Assembly (NCBI GenBank): GCA_026014905.1
Contig: JAOZHK010000103.1
Location: 1 to 9,586 of the forward strand
Length of the DNA: 9,586 nucleotides
From: Candidatus Bathyarchaeota archaeon
GTDB taxonomy: Archaea > Thermoproteota > Bathyarchaeia > RBG-16-48-13 > GCA-020355125
Reading direction: 5' to 3'
This document shows, one piece after another, positions 1 through 7,301 of the stretch. A model generated the notes under the pieces. The model had not been told where the DNA came from and did no database searches. It saw only the letters and a list, made by a program, of their open reading frames with translations. Position 1 is the stretch's first letter, and each line of letters opens with the position of its first letter. A program made the translations under genes and the position numbers.

Positions 1-54
1 CGCGCGCGCGTTTCATCATCCTCCAACGTTAAATCTCGTTGTGCTAGCTAGCTA
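1..54. repeat. Palindromic simple-repeat block A: (CG)5 and (CTAG)n
   Basis: Ten bases of alternating CG (1-10) are followed, after 32 bases, by GCTAGCTAGCTA (43-54). Both words are self-complementary. A reading frame open from base 1 ends at the TAG at 49-51 inside the CTAG run, so a gene arriving from the left could end here, but too little is visible to name it. The block lies upstream of the probable promoter of the calcium ATPase. Related blocks occur at 3050, 3350, 3985 and 8437. What it does is unknown; possibilities are a gene-end element, a recombination scar or an assembly join. Confidence 0.7.
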
Positions 55-103
55 TTGATATTCTCTCATTCGGTTCCAGTAATTCGCAAATACAGAATTG
101 TAA

Positions 104-113
104 CTTTATTTAG
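104..113 (+). promoter_or_regulatory. Possible archaeal TATA box for the Ca2+ ATPase gene
   Basis: CTTTATTTAG lies 78 bases before the ATG. An archaeal TATA box here would place transcription start about 25 bases downstream, near 135, leaving a leader of roughly 55 bases. No clear BRE was identified, and CCTATAACG at 142-150 is an alternative. The call rests on composition and position only. Confidence 0.3.
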
Positions 114-177
114 TATGAAGAAATCGTATTATGAACATTTACCTATAACGTGCTTGAATTAACGAAGCTGCCAGTTA

Positions 178-182
178 GAGGA
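178..182 (+). promoter_or_regulatory. Ribosome binding site of the ATPase gene
   Basis: GAGGA sits eight bases before the ATG at 191, a usual Shine-Dalgarno distance. It supports 191 as the start and indicates a leadered transcript. Confidence 0.5.
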
Positions 183-190
183 TTATTAGT

Positions 191-2917
191 ATGGAAAGTC
201 GTGATTGGTATAGCGTTGACAGTAATTCAGTGCTCGAGTGTTTAGAGACTACTTCTCAAGGATTAACCAGTGACGAAGCCCATCGTCGTCTCAAACAATA
301 CGGTCCTAACGAGCTTCAAAAAGCGCCAACAGCTACCGCGTTGACATTATTTGTTGGGCAATTCAAGAGTATTCTTGTCATTATTTTGATCTTTTCTGCT
401 ATTGTATCCGCGTTTATTAGTATGAGGAAGGACGAACCCCTCACGGACATGTATGTCATCCTCATTATCGTTGTTATGAATGCGCTCCTAGGTTTTGTGC
501 AAGAGTACCGGGCTGAGCGCGCTGTAGAGGCCCTTCAGAAAATGGTGGCACCCCATGTGATAGTCATACGGGATGGTCGTGAAGAATCGATTGCTTCTAA
601 AGAACTCGTGCCAGGAGACGTGATCCATCTCGAAGCAGGCAGTCGGGTACCCGCTGATGCTCGTCTTATTCAGGCAGCGAATCTTCAGATTGATGAGGCT
701 TCGCTTACCGGAGAATCGACGGCTGTCACTAAGAACGTAAGCATTTTACCTGCTGATGTGGGTATCGGCGATCAAAGAAACATGGTCTTCATGGGTACCA
801 CTGTGACCAATGGTCGCGCGGTGGCGGTAGTGGTCGTGACGGGTATGCACACTCAGTTTGGGAAAATAGCGGGTATGGTGATATCTGTGAAAGCTGAGGA
901 ACCGCCACTGAAGAAAAAGATGGAGCAGATGGGTCGTCAACTCGGGTTAATTTCTCTGATCCTCACTATTTTCGTCTTTCTCATCGGTGTCTTTGTCCAT
1001 ATGACAGAGCTGGAGACGATGTTCATGATGGGCGTAAGCTTAGCGGTTTCAGCTATTCCGGAAGGTCTTCCCGCGGTCCTCACGATTACCCTCGCATTAG
1101 GAGTCTCAAGGATGGCACGTCAGAAAGCTATCGTAAGGAAACTAGCGTCTGTCGAAACCCTTGGAAGTACCACCGTGATCTGCTCGGATAAAACAGGAAC
1201 TTTAACGAAGAATGAGATGACCGTAAGCCAGATCTATACCTATACAGAGCAAATTCAAGTTACTGGCGCGGGATATATACCCCGTGGTGAATTCATAAAA
1301 GGTGCCCATCATATCACGCTTGAGAAGGATAGCGACCTCAAACAGTTGCTTCGTATCGGTACACTCTGTAATAACGCGCGCCTCCAAGACAGTAGTGAAG
1401 GATGGTCCATCCTGGGTGACCCAACTGAAGGCGCCCTCATTGTATTAGCAGCGAAGGCAGGCATTGATCAGAATGAGCAACGGATCGCATATCCTCGGAT
1501 AAACGAGATTCCCTTTGAGTCCGCAAGGAAAATGATGACCACGATTCACGAAACGTCCCTTGGCGAAACAGTAGCGTATGTTAAAGGCGCCCCGGAGGTC
1601 ATCCTTCAACGCTGCGTCTCCCTTTCCAACGCAGGTCAGATTCAACCTCTTACTCATGCTGATCGAAACCAGATCTTAGAGACAACAATGAACTTCGCTG
1701 GAAACGCTCTTCGAGTCTTAGCATTATCTTGTAGATCGCTCCCATCAACGACCGATTTCACGATAGATGAAATTGAAGACGGCCTCACCTTCATCGGTCT
1801 TGTGGCTATGCGTGATCCTCCGCGGGAGGAAGTGCCTCACGCGATTCAGATCTGTCGAGATGCGGGGATCCGAACGGTGATGGTCACAGGGGATCACAAA
1901 CGTACCGCCTTCGCAATTGCCCAACAGATTGGCATTCTCGATGACGAGGCTCTAGACACAGTCTTCACTGGAGACGACTTACAAGCGATGAGCGATAGCG
2001 CCCTCGACGAAGTGGTTCAGACTGCGAAGGTTTTTGCGCGGGTTTCCCCCGAACATAAAATGCGGATCGCACAATCCCTTAAGCGAAATGGTCACATCGT
2101 CGCGATGACGGGGGATGGTGTCAATGACGCGCCCGCGTTAAAAGCTGCGGACATCGGCATTGCGATGGGCATTAAGGGGACCGACGTCACCCGCGAGGCG
2201 TCAGAAATGATTTTAGAAGATGATAACTTCGCGACAATTGTGCGAGCGGTACAGGGGGGGCGTCACATTTATGATAATGTCGCCAAGTACGTTCGTCTCA
2301 TGTTGACCGCTAACTTTGATGAGTTCCTTGAGATCACGCTCGTCACTTTGTTGGGGTTGCCTCTTCCGTTCCTTCCCATTCATGTCTTATGGATTAATTT
2401 GGTCACTGATGGCTTACCGGCTGTTGCCCTCAGTCTTGATCCGCCTGATCCCGATCTGATGCGGTATCCGCCACGTGATCCGCGCGAAGGGTTGCTCTCG
2501 AGATTTTGGCGATTTATATTATACGCTGCAGCTCTTGATTTTATCTCCGATTTTATTCCTTTCTTGTGGACGTATCTATCGACGGGCGATGCTGTGCAGG
2601 CACGTACTGTGGCTTTTACCTCTATTGTGTTTTTCGAGATCTTTCTTGCGTATCAATGTCGCTCAGAGACTCGTCACATCTTTGAACTCGGGTGGAAGGG
2701 CTGGACAGAAAACAAGCTGCTTTTTGTTACCGTCGTGATTTCATTTTTAACTCAGTTCGCGATCCTCTATACTCCAATGCTGAACACCATCTTTAAAGTA
2801 GTACCTCTCTCTCCTTTACAACTTGGTATCTCGATACTCGGTTCATTTACGGCATTCCTTATTTTGCCGGGGAAACTCATTAAGAAAAGACAGTATCATA
2901 CTTCACAACGAAGCTAG
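191..2917 (+). CDS. Cation-transporting P-type ATPase, SERCA/PMCA-like Ca2+ pump (P2A)
   Basis: A 908-residue ATP-driven membrane pump, probably exporting Ca2+ from the cytoplasm. An N-terminal cation-ATPase domain (about 5-45) precedes TM1-2, the actuator domain with TGES (173-176), TM3-4 with PEGLP (290-294), and the phosphorylation site DKTGTLT whose acceptor is D333. The nucleotide-binding domain carries KGAPE (465-469), then TGD (566-568) and MTGDGVND (639-646), followed by six C-terminal helices. Residues matching both SERCA calcium sites are present: E291 in M4, N708 and E711 in M5, N736, T739 and D740 in M6, and E816 in M8, so two-site Ca2+ binding is plausible rather than the single site of PMR1 pumps. 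Length is normal for the family. The stop TAG lies inside a GCTAGC palindrome. The family call is firm; Ca2+ specificity is inferred from the ligands. Confidence 0.95.
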   Translation: MESRDWYSVDSNSVLECLETTSQGLTSDEAHRRLKQYGPNELQKAPTATALTLFVGQFKSILVIILIFSAIVSAFISMRKDEPLTDMYVILIIVVMNALLGFVQEYRAERAVEALQKMVAPHVIVIRDGREESIASKELVPGDVIHLEAGSRVPADARLIQAANLQIDEASLTGESTAVTKNVSILPADVGIGDQRNMVFMGTTVTNGRAVAVVVVTGMHTQFGKIAGMVISVKAEEPPLKKKMEQMGRQLGLISLILTIFVFLIGVFVHMTELETMFMMGVSLAVSAIPEGLPAVLTITLALGVSRMARQKAIVRKLASVETLGSTTVICSDKTGTLTKNEMTVSQIYTYTEQIQVTGAGYIPRGEFIKGAHHITLEKDSDLKQLLRIGTLCNNARLQDSSEGWSILGDPTEGALIVLAAKAGIDQNEQRIAYPRINEIPFESARKMMTTIHETSLGETVAYVKGAPEVILQRCVSLSNAGQIQPLTHADRNQILETTMNFAGNALRVLALSCRSLPSTTDFTIDEIEDGLTFIGLVAMRDPPREEVPHAIQICRDAGIRTVMVTGDHKRTAFAIAQQIGILDDEALDTVFTGDDLQAMSDSALDEVVQTAKVFARVSPEHKMRIAQSLKRNGHIVAMTGDGVNDAPALKAADIGIAMGIKGTDVTREASEMILEDDNFATIVRAVQGGRHIYDNVAKYVRLMLTANFDEFLEITLVTLLGLPLPFLPIHVLWINLVTDGLPAVALSLDPPDPDLMRYPPRDPREGLLSRFWRFILYAAALDFISDFIPFLWTYLSTGDAVQARTVAFTSIVFFEIFLAYQCRSETRHIFELGWKGWTENKLLFVTVVISFLTQFAILYTPMLNTIFKVVPLSPLQLGISILGSFTAFLILPGKLIKKRQYHTSQRS

Positions 2918-2929
2918 CAAGCCGCTAGC
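2913..2929. repeat. Two GCTAGC palindromes at the ATPase gene end
   Basis: GCTAGC occurs at 2913-2918 and 2924-2929, and the first contains the TAG stop codon of the ATPase. These are single-unit forms of the CTAG word that is tandemly repeated at 3050, 3350 and 3985. The rest of the gap up to 3049 holds no gene or clear signal that I can see, and no T-rich archaeal terminator follows the stop. Confidence 0.55.
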
Positions 2930-3049
2930 CAGCTCTATGCGGTGATCGATTTTCGAATGTCTATTCAAAGCATATAATTCGAGAATGAAAACAATTAGCA
3001 CTGTAATTTCTAAAAGCTCCTCGATCATTAATTCGCTCATAGTATAAAA

Positions 3050-3071
3050 CTAGCTAGCTATTCTCGCGCGC
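3050..3071. repeat. Palindromic simple-repeat block B: (CTAG)n then (CG)n
   Basis: CTAGCTAGCTA (3050-3060) is followed by TTCT and CGCGCGC (3065-3071). It shares CTAGCTAGCTATT with block A. It lies between the convergent ATPase gene (+) and the MFS remnant (-), in a 206-base gap otherwise without recognisable content. Function unknown. Confidence 0.7.
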
Positions 3072-3123
3072 TACCCTGTTAACTGGCTGAGATTGAATAT
3101 TTAACTAGGCTGAATAATCAACA

Positions 3124-3354
3124 TTAATGTTCATTATCTGTGGGCTTTGATATAGGAACGATTGCTAGTGCAGCTATTGTGGAAATACCGCTAGCTAGGA
3201 GAAACGTTAGGATTGGGTTGGAATATTGCCAGAGTAAGCCCCCAAGAAATGGACCTATTGTGAAGCCAAGGCGATTCGCGATTTGTCGGATCCCAATGGC
3301 GGCTCCTCGCATCTGGTTAGGAACCAGTGAAAGAATATAGGCCATTGATGCTAG
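3124..3354 (-). pseudogene. C-terminal remnant of an MFS transporter, 5' end lost
   Basis: The 73 residues from the first ATG (3345) look like the end of a Major Facilitator Superfamily permease: an RGAAIGIRQ-type loop after P and N/Q residues, a helix with LGFTIGPFLGGLLW (the GP..GG pattern of late MFS helices), a short loop, a last hydrophobic helix, and a natural tail ending at TAA. MFS permeases are about 400 residues with twelve helices, so roughly 80 per cent is missing. Reading upstream, only three more codons precede an in-frame TAG inside CTAGCTAG (block C), so homology ends at that block. It is unlikely to transport anything. Its stop end faces block B. It could in principle be expressed as a two-helix peptide, but no promoter or ribosome site is evident. 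Confidence 0.75.
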
Positions 3355-3371
3355 CTAGCTCTCGATCGCGA
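3350..3371. repeat. Palindromic block C at the breakpoint of two truncated genes
   Basis: GCTAGCTAGCT (3350-3360) is followed by CTCGATCGCGA, which contains the overlapping palindromes CGATCG and TCGCGA. To its left, reading leftward, starts the cut MFS gene; to its right, reading rightward, starts the cut UbiA gene. In-frame TAG codons from the CTAG run close both frames (3355-3357 on the minus strand, 3356-3358 on the plus strand). Only about 25 bases separate the two ATGs, too few for two divergent archaeal promoters. This looks like a deletion or rearrangement scar. Confidence 0.65.
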
Positions 3372-3979
3372 TGAGTCTCGTCGTGTTATTGGGCATCATA
3401 AGTCTCGGCATCAGTGCGATGATTAATGATGTATTTGTCATATACCTCGTGCTTTTTCTTGCGTTAGGGTATGTCTATTCGGCACCACCGATTCAGCTCA
3501 AGAAACGCTTCTTTTTGAAACAACTCACCATTGGGTTAGGTGGACTGATTGCGGGCCTGGCTGGGGGTGCAGCGGTTGACGTGCTGTCGCGACCGGTGAT
3601 GTATGGAGCGCTCTTGTTTTTCACCTTAAATGTGGGACTTACACCGCTCGTGGATTTACGCGACATCGAAGGGGATCGCAAGATGGGGCGGAACACCTTT
3701 CCCGTGGTGTTGGGTCCCCGCCGCACGATTATGCTGGGGTTAGCGACAACGGTTGTCACCCTTGTGCTGACCTTGATGAGCTACGCGTGGATTGGTTTCA
3801 ACGTCATTTACCCAATACTGGCGACGTGTTCCTTAGCGATGTTTGGTGTGTTGGCGTACCGGATGTTGAATCGGTGGCAGAACCCCGACTTTGTGGAGCG
3901 TCACTTCATTAAGAACGCGATGCCTACGTTCAGCGTGCTCCAGATCGGCCTCATTCTCGGCATCTTACCACTCTACTAG
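3359..3979 (+). pseudogene. 5'-truncated UbiA-family prenyltransferase
   Basis: From the ATG at 3371 there are 202 residues, against about 280-300 for intact UbiA enzymes, which transfer polyprenyl groups to lipid or quinone acceptors in the membrane. The YSAPP...LKKR loop (about 36-47) and the second Asp-rich motif DLRDIEGD (D95, D98, D102) are present, followed by four or so hydrophobic helices and a natural C-terminus. The first Asp-rich motif (NDxxDxxxD), needed to bind the Mg2+-diphosphate, and the first helices are missing. Upstream the frame closes at a TAG within block C, so homology begins almost at that block. No ribosome site precedes the ATG. Most likely a non-functional remnant; the alternatives are a misassembly or a protein split in two elsewhere. 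In archaea, family members include the geranylgeranyl transferases of ether-lipid synthesis, but the substrate here cannot be told. Confidence 0.75.
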
Positions 3980-3984
3980 TTACA

Positions 3985-4030
3985 CTAGCTAGCGAATACT
4001 ATCGCGATCTTCGCATCACAACGCGCGCGC
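3985..4030. repeat. Palindromic block D: CTAGCTAGC, ATCGCGAT, (CG)n
   Basis: Three self-complementary words follow each other: CTAGCTAGC (3985-3993), ATCGCGAT (4001-4008) and CGCGCGCGC (4022-4030). They occupy nearly the entire gap between the UbiA remnant (+) and the DUF2341/LamG gene (-), whose stop codons converge here. ATCACAACGCGCGCGC (4015-4030) is repeated exactly at 8430-8445. No T-run terminator serves either gene. Confidence 0.7.
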
Positions 4031-4034
4031 ATAG

Positions 4035-6329
4035 TTATGTCCAAACATGTAGAACCGCGACATCAACATACCAACGGTCTTGAACCAGATCATTGGTCTC
4101 CACACTTGCTTGATACCGAATCGTGAATGGAGACGACATGAGGTACGAGGTCACGGTCACATTGTTCCACCCATACGTGAGGCTTGAGATCACATTCTGC
4201 CACGCACTATCCGTCCACACATCCACCTGCAGAGCTTCCGATGACAGATTCCAGAACGACACATCCGTCGAGAACAAAGAACTCCCCACAGCAACCCCAT
4301 CATCAGTATTGGGACCATGATCTGCCAAATCCCCATCAAACGGAAAATATGAGCGTAATCCTGACTCCACGCCCGTCAAAGACGTATTATAATCACCTTG
4401 GAGAGCTTGGAGGGTTCGAGAAATATTCCAGTACCGCAGATCATCCCCATGACCATCAACCGGCTGATCCCCACCCAAGCCATTAAGGAAGCGATTCTCC
4501 GTCGGTGTTGGAGTCACATTCGTCCAAGTGCCATTCAAGCTATTCGCATCCAACGTAGGCAACGTAACTGCATCGCCCACGTAAAGCAGTAAATCATCAG
4601 CAGTCTCATTCCAGACAATTGCGACAAAGTACCATTGATCCGCACTGAAACTGGTCGCACTCGTTAGGGAAGCTGTACCTCCCCAATCCAGCACAAGATT
4701 GGCTCCAGACCACCGCGTCTCCATATTGCCACTCTGGCCCCAGAAACGCCCCTGCACTGCATCATCCATCTTGACCCAGAACGAGATCGTGCCCTGCGTC
4801 GAGCCCCAGTCTGGCAACCCATCCCCGATCCGGAGATAGCCACCCGTCGCATCCAAGGAAGAGGTGCCATCCGCAACAAAGAGACAGAGCTCCTCGTTAG
4901 TTTCGCTGTAATCAACGCTCGTCCACTGCACCTCCAGATCAAGCTGGTAACTTTGGATCTCCTCTGAATGATAATCCAGTAATTCATCGCGTTCGCTTTC
5001 ATAATTGGCACTAACCCATTCTGCACTTTGCATGGATCCTAAGATACGAACTTCATCGATAGTTCCATTAAAATAGCGCTGATCAGATCCCGGCCGACCA
5101 ATACGAAGGCTTGTATCCCACGCACTTCTATTGGTTTGTGTCCCTGTATCAGTTCCCTGCGATACCCCATTGAGGTACAATTCTGCCGATGGTGACGTCC
5201 CAGCGCCCGTCATCACGACCACAGCGTGATTCCAATTCGTCGTGTCGGTGAACGACATATTAATTTCTACCGCCGGTACCCATACATCCCCAGACTCCTC
5301 ATATCCATAAAAGAAATTTAATGTATCATTGGCATCGAATTTACCAATTGTCAAGTGCATTTCATGACTCAAGGGATTACCGCTCCCGTCCCCCCAGCCA
5401 TTTTGAGATGAAGGGCCTTCCCAGATGATGTGTTGAGGAGTGGTGGTTGAATCGACTTTAAACCACACAGACAATGTGAAATTCTCGAGGGTTTCTAATT
5501 CATTGCTTGTTGTTTGAATGTAATCGTTCGTGCCATCCAAATCGAGACTACCATCATTGCGCCCTATAACCTGGTTGCCTGAAGTCATACTCCCATATGA
5601 TGTTCCATTGTGAGCGTTTGAGGTACTATCATTCATCTGTGGGGCAGTACCCGAAGGATCTTCATTGAGGTGCCAAACTCCCGCAAAATCTGTATTCCAC
5701 ACTGTTTGAGCAGGGACTGTTTCCTTATCTCCTACATAGACCGTGTTGTCGGGTTGAGAACTATCATAGTAGAGATAGAGGTCAGTATCAGTCGTGTTAC
5801 TGATACTCGGTATATTCACCCAGAGCCAGGCTTGTTCCTGGCCATCATCCCATCGCTCGATCTCGACATAGCATTCCGAGATCCCATCCGCTGTCGTTAT
5901 CGCAATCTTCTTCCGGTTCGCATCACTTTGCAACTCATCAAATATTGCCGAAACATCGTCATTCAATCGCCCAGAATTCGCACTCAGATACACTAATATC
6001 GGAAAATTTGTTAGAGGTTCCCCGACATCTGAAACATCAATCGTGATTCGGATACGTTTTGCCCATCCACTTAGCCAATGTGTATCTAATGCCTCCGTTA
6101 GGTTATCGGTGGTGGCGCCAGGACCCATTTGTTGAGCCGTGAAATTACTATGGGTACCAACGTCATCCACGGCATCCACATTTGACGTGTTGTTATCCGC
6201 ATAGTAGTAGGGAATATTTGTGATGGTTTGGCTGATACTCTGCATTTGCTGTTCGATCACATAGGCTGAGACAAAAGAGAGACTCAGACTTAGCGCGATG
6301 AATAGGAAACCGATGAACGTACGCTTCAT
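4035..6329 (-). CDS. Secreted DUF2341/LamG adhesin-like surface protein
   Basis: A 764-residue protein predicted to be exported. A basic start and hydrophobic stretch (about 2-20) end in FVSA, which fits signal peptidase cleavage after residue 22; the mature end begins with the EQxxQSISQTI signature (about 26-36). Domains: DUF2341 (about 90-200), a LamG/concanavalin-like sandwich (about 215-450, from VWHLNED to NGTIDEVRILG), then a second LamG-like domain (about 487-690). The latter appears inserted into another beta-sandwich whose halves are at 458-487 (LDLEVQWTSVDY) and 690-764. At least fifteen N-x-S/T sequons suggest a glycosylated cell-surface protein. There is no C-terminal membrane anchor. 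Such proteins usually bind carbohydrate or mediate contact; the ligand is unknown. The ATG at 6329 is preferred over a TTG one codon upstream. It ends at block D. Confidence 0.85.
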   Translation of the reverse strand: MKRTFIGFLFIALSLSLSFVSAYVIEQQMQSISQTITNIPYYYADNNTSNVDAVDDVGTHSNFTAQQMGPGATTDNLTEALDTHWLSGWAKRIRITIDVSDVGEPLTNFPILVYLSANSGRLNDDVSAIFDELQSDANRKKIAITTADGISECYVEIERWDDGQEQAWLWVNIPSISNTTDTDLYLYYDSSQPDNTVYVGDKETVPAQTVWNTDFAGVWHLNEDPSGTAPQMNDSTSNAHNGTSYGSMTSGNQVIGRNDGSLDLDGTNDYIQTTSNELETLENFTLSVWFKVDSTTTPQHIIWEGPSSQNGWGDGSGNPLSHEMHLTIGKFDANDTLNFFYGYEESGDVWVPAVEINMSFTDTTNWNHAVVVMTGAGTSPSAELYLNGVSQGTDTGTQTNRSAWDTSLRIGRPGSDQRYFNGTIDEVRILGSMQSAEWVSANYESERDELLDYHSEEIQSYQLDLEVQWTSVDYSETNEELCLFVADGTSSLDATGGYLRIGDGLPDWGSTQGTISFWVKMDDAVQGRFWGQSGNMETRWSGANLVLDWGGTASLTSATSFSADQWYFVAIVWNETADDLLLYVGDAVTLPTLDANSLNGTWTNVTPTPTENRFLNGLGGDQPVDGHGDDLRYWNISRTLQALQGDYNTSLTGVESGLRSYFPFDGDLADHGPNTDDGVAVGSSLFSTDVSFWNLSSEALQVDVWTDSAWQNVISSLTYGWNNVTVTSYLMSSPFTIRYQASVETNDLVQDRWYVDVAVLHVWT

Positions 6330-6337
6330 CAATGTTG

Positions 6338-6343
6338 TCTCCT
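6338..6343 (-). promoter_or_regulatory. Ribosome binding site of the DUF2341/LamG gene
   Basis: AGGAGA on the minus strand lies eight to nine bases before the ATG at 6329. This spacing favours the ATG over the TTG at 6332, which would be only five to six bases away. Confidence 0.6.
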
Positions 6344-6492
6344 AACGAGGCTACCTTTTAGGAACAGATTGCTTCCACCTATGTCAATTGAGCTTACGGG
6401 TTGCTGATTCCGCTGGAGCTGATGAAAAATGGTACAGTCTAATGAAAAGCCGCCAATTTGAGCCAAATGTAAAAGAACAGCGCCAAACAAGG

Positions 6493-6500
6493 TATAAAAA
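6493..6500 (-). promoter_or_regulatory. Possible TATA box for the DUF2341/LamG gene
   Basis: TTTTTATA on the minus strand is the best TATA-like match in the gap upstream of the gene. It predicts a transcript start near 6470 and a leader of about 140 bases, which is long for an archaeon, so a closer weaker promoter cannot be excluded. Confidence 0.3.
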
Positions 6501-6633
6501 TCCCTACATGATCTCCCTACATTAACGATTCATAGTTTGAATCTACTTTTTCGTTATGAATGTGAAATACAGATTTCAAAACCTCAAATGGCTGGTTGAT
6601 TTAAACATAACGTGCGGAATACGTGTATATTGT

Positions 6634-6645
6634 TCGTGAACACGA
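6634..6645 (-). terminator. Short inverted repeat after the membrane-protein gene
   Basis: TCGTG and CACGA form a perfect five-base-pair stem around a two-base loop, beginning about 12 bases after the stop at 6658. No T-run follows, and a two-base loop is too tight for a stable hairpin without opening the end pair. It may be a weak processing or termination element, a dimeric-protein site, or chance. Confidence 0.2.
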
Positions 6646-6657
6646 GCTTAAAATCGC

Positions 6658-7200
6658 TTAATAATAGCTGTCATCTGAGGTTTGACGTGTGTTTCTGAAA
6701 TGTTGAAGTCCTAACAGAAAGGTATAGATTCCCGAGAGACTAGTTGATATCAAAAAAAAGCCTAGCACCACGAGATTAAATGGTTCAGGTAAAATGATGG
6801 CGAAGGTCGTCGAGAGATAAAACATAATGAAGGACGCTCCCCATATCGAAAGAAAGAGTAGAAATAGCTTATATTGAATATTTGGTTGAAAGATCCGGTC
6901 GAAAAAACTGAAACTACTCTGCGATGATTGTAGCGCTCCTTTCCAGAGAGTAGGATTTGCAGGTTGATTGGAGTCTATAGACACAATCTCTGGAGGTGAT
7001 GATGCACTCGGTACCTCTTCAGATATTATTGTCGGTGTATGAAGTGAAGGTGTATCAACTGTATCATGTTGATCATGGCTACTGACAGGTTTAGGTCGCC
7101 GTGAGCGAATAACACGGTTAGATCGTTTTATTTTCACGGATTTGAGAACGACTTTGCTAGTTTTCGGATCTTTTTTCTCATCATGATTTGATTCAGTCAT
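6658..7200 (-). CDS. Hypothetical two-helix membrane protein with charged disordered N-terminus
   Basis: I do not recognise this 180-residue protein. The first 100 or so residues look unstructured: an acidic and basic start, a strongly basic segment (about 20-38, with KIKRS and RSRRPK), then a Ser/Pro/Thr/Glu-rich linker. Two hydrophobic helices follow (about 110-136 and 141-165), joined by a short loop with LPEPF, and a polar tail ends in YY. With the basic segment on the cytoplasmic side, both termini would face the cytoplasm. It lies between two secreted-protein genes on the same strand, 101 bases after the 174-residue gene, so co-transcription and a role in surface assembly are possible but unproven. 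The ATG at 7200 has no clear ribosome site; base composition is like that of its neighbours. Confidence 0.75.
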   Translation of the reverse strand: MTESNHDEKKDPKTSKVVLKSVKIKRSNRVIRSRRPKPVSSHDQHDTVDTPSLHTPTIISEEVPSASSPPEIVSIDSNQPANPTLWKGALQSSQSSFSFFDRIFQPNIQYKLFLLFLSIWGASFIMFYLSTTFAIILPEPFNLVVLGFFLISTSLSGIYTFLLGLQHFRNTRQTSDDSYY

Positions 7201-7301
7201 CTTGTTTTTCAGCCCATGTAGATTCTTTGAAGATAGCTACTCTTTCCTTTTCTGGAGCTTATTGAGAGTCGGTGAGAGTAGGGTGAGTGGTCGCGTTGAG
7301 A

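Larger units (their letters stand above)
6344..6657. other. Intergenic region upstream of the DUF2341/LamG gene
   Basis: This AT-rich gap of about 310 bases holds no open frame that I would call a gene and no RNA gene I recognise. It contains a minus-strand TATA-like box at 6493-6500 and a short perfect inverted repeat at 6634-6645, just after the stop of the neighbouring membrane-protein gene. None of the CTAG or CG blocks found at convergent gene ends is present here. Confidence 0.6.

Noticed and set aside
3191..3198. CTAGCTAG within the MFS remnant
   Set aside because: It encodes Leu-Ala-Ser in the last helix, in frame with intact homology on both sides, so it is coding coincidence rather than a separator block.
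4664..5026. Open frame in another minus-strand frame inside the LamG gene
   Set aside because: Arg/Trp-rich, low-complexity translation overlapping a strongly supported coding frame; a shadow. The same holds for frames at 5670-5996 (+), 3493-3759 (-), 3140-3340 (+) and 4184-4486 (+).
6330..6332. TTG one codon upstream as start of the DUF2341/LamG gene
   Set aside because: The ATG at 6329 has better spacing to AGGAGA and is the stronger start codon.
145..6616. ATAACGTGC shared at 145-153 and 6608-6616
   Set aside because: A nine-base match without conserved flanks and in different contexts (one before a gene start, one after a minus-strand gene end); likely chance.
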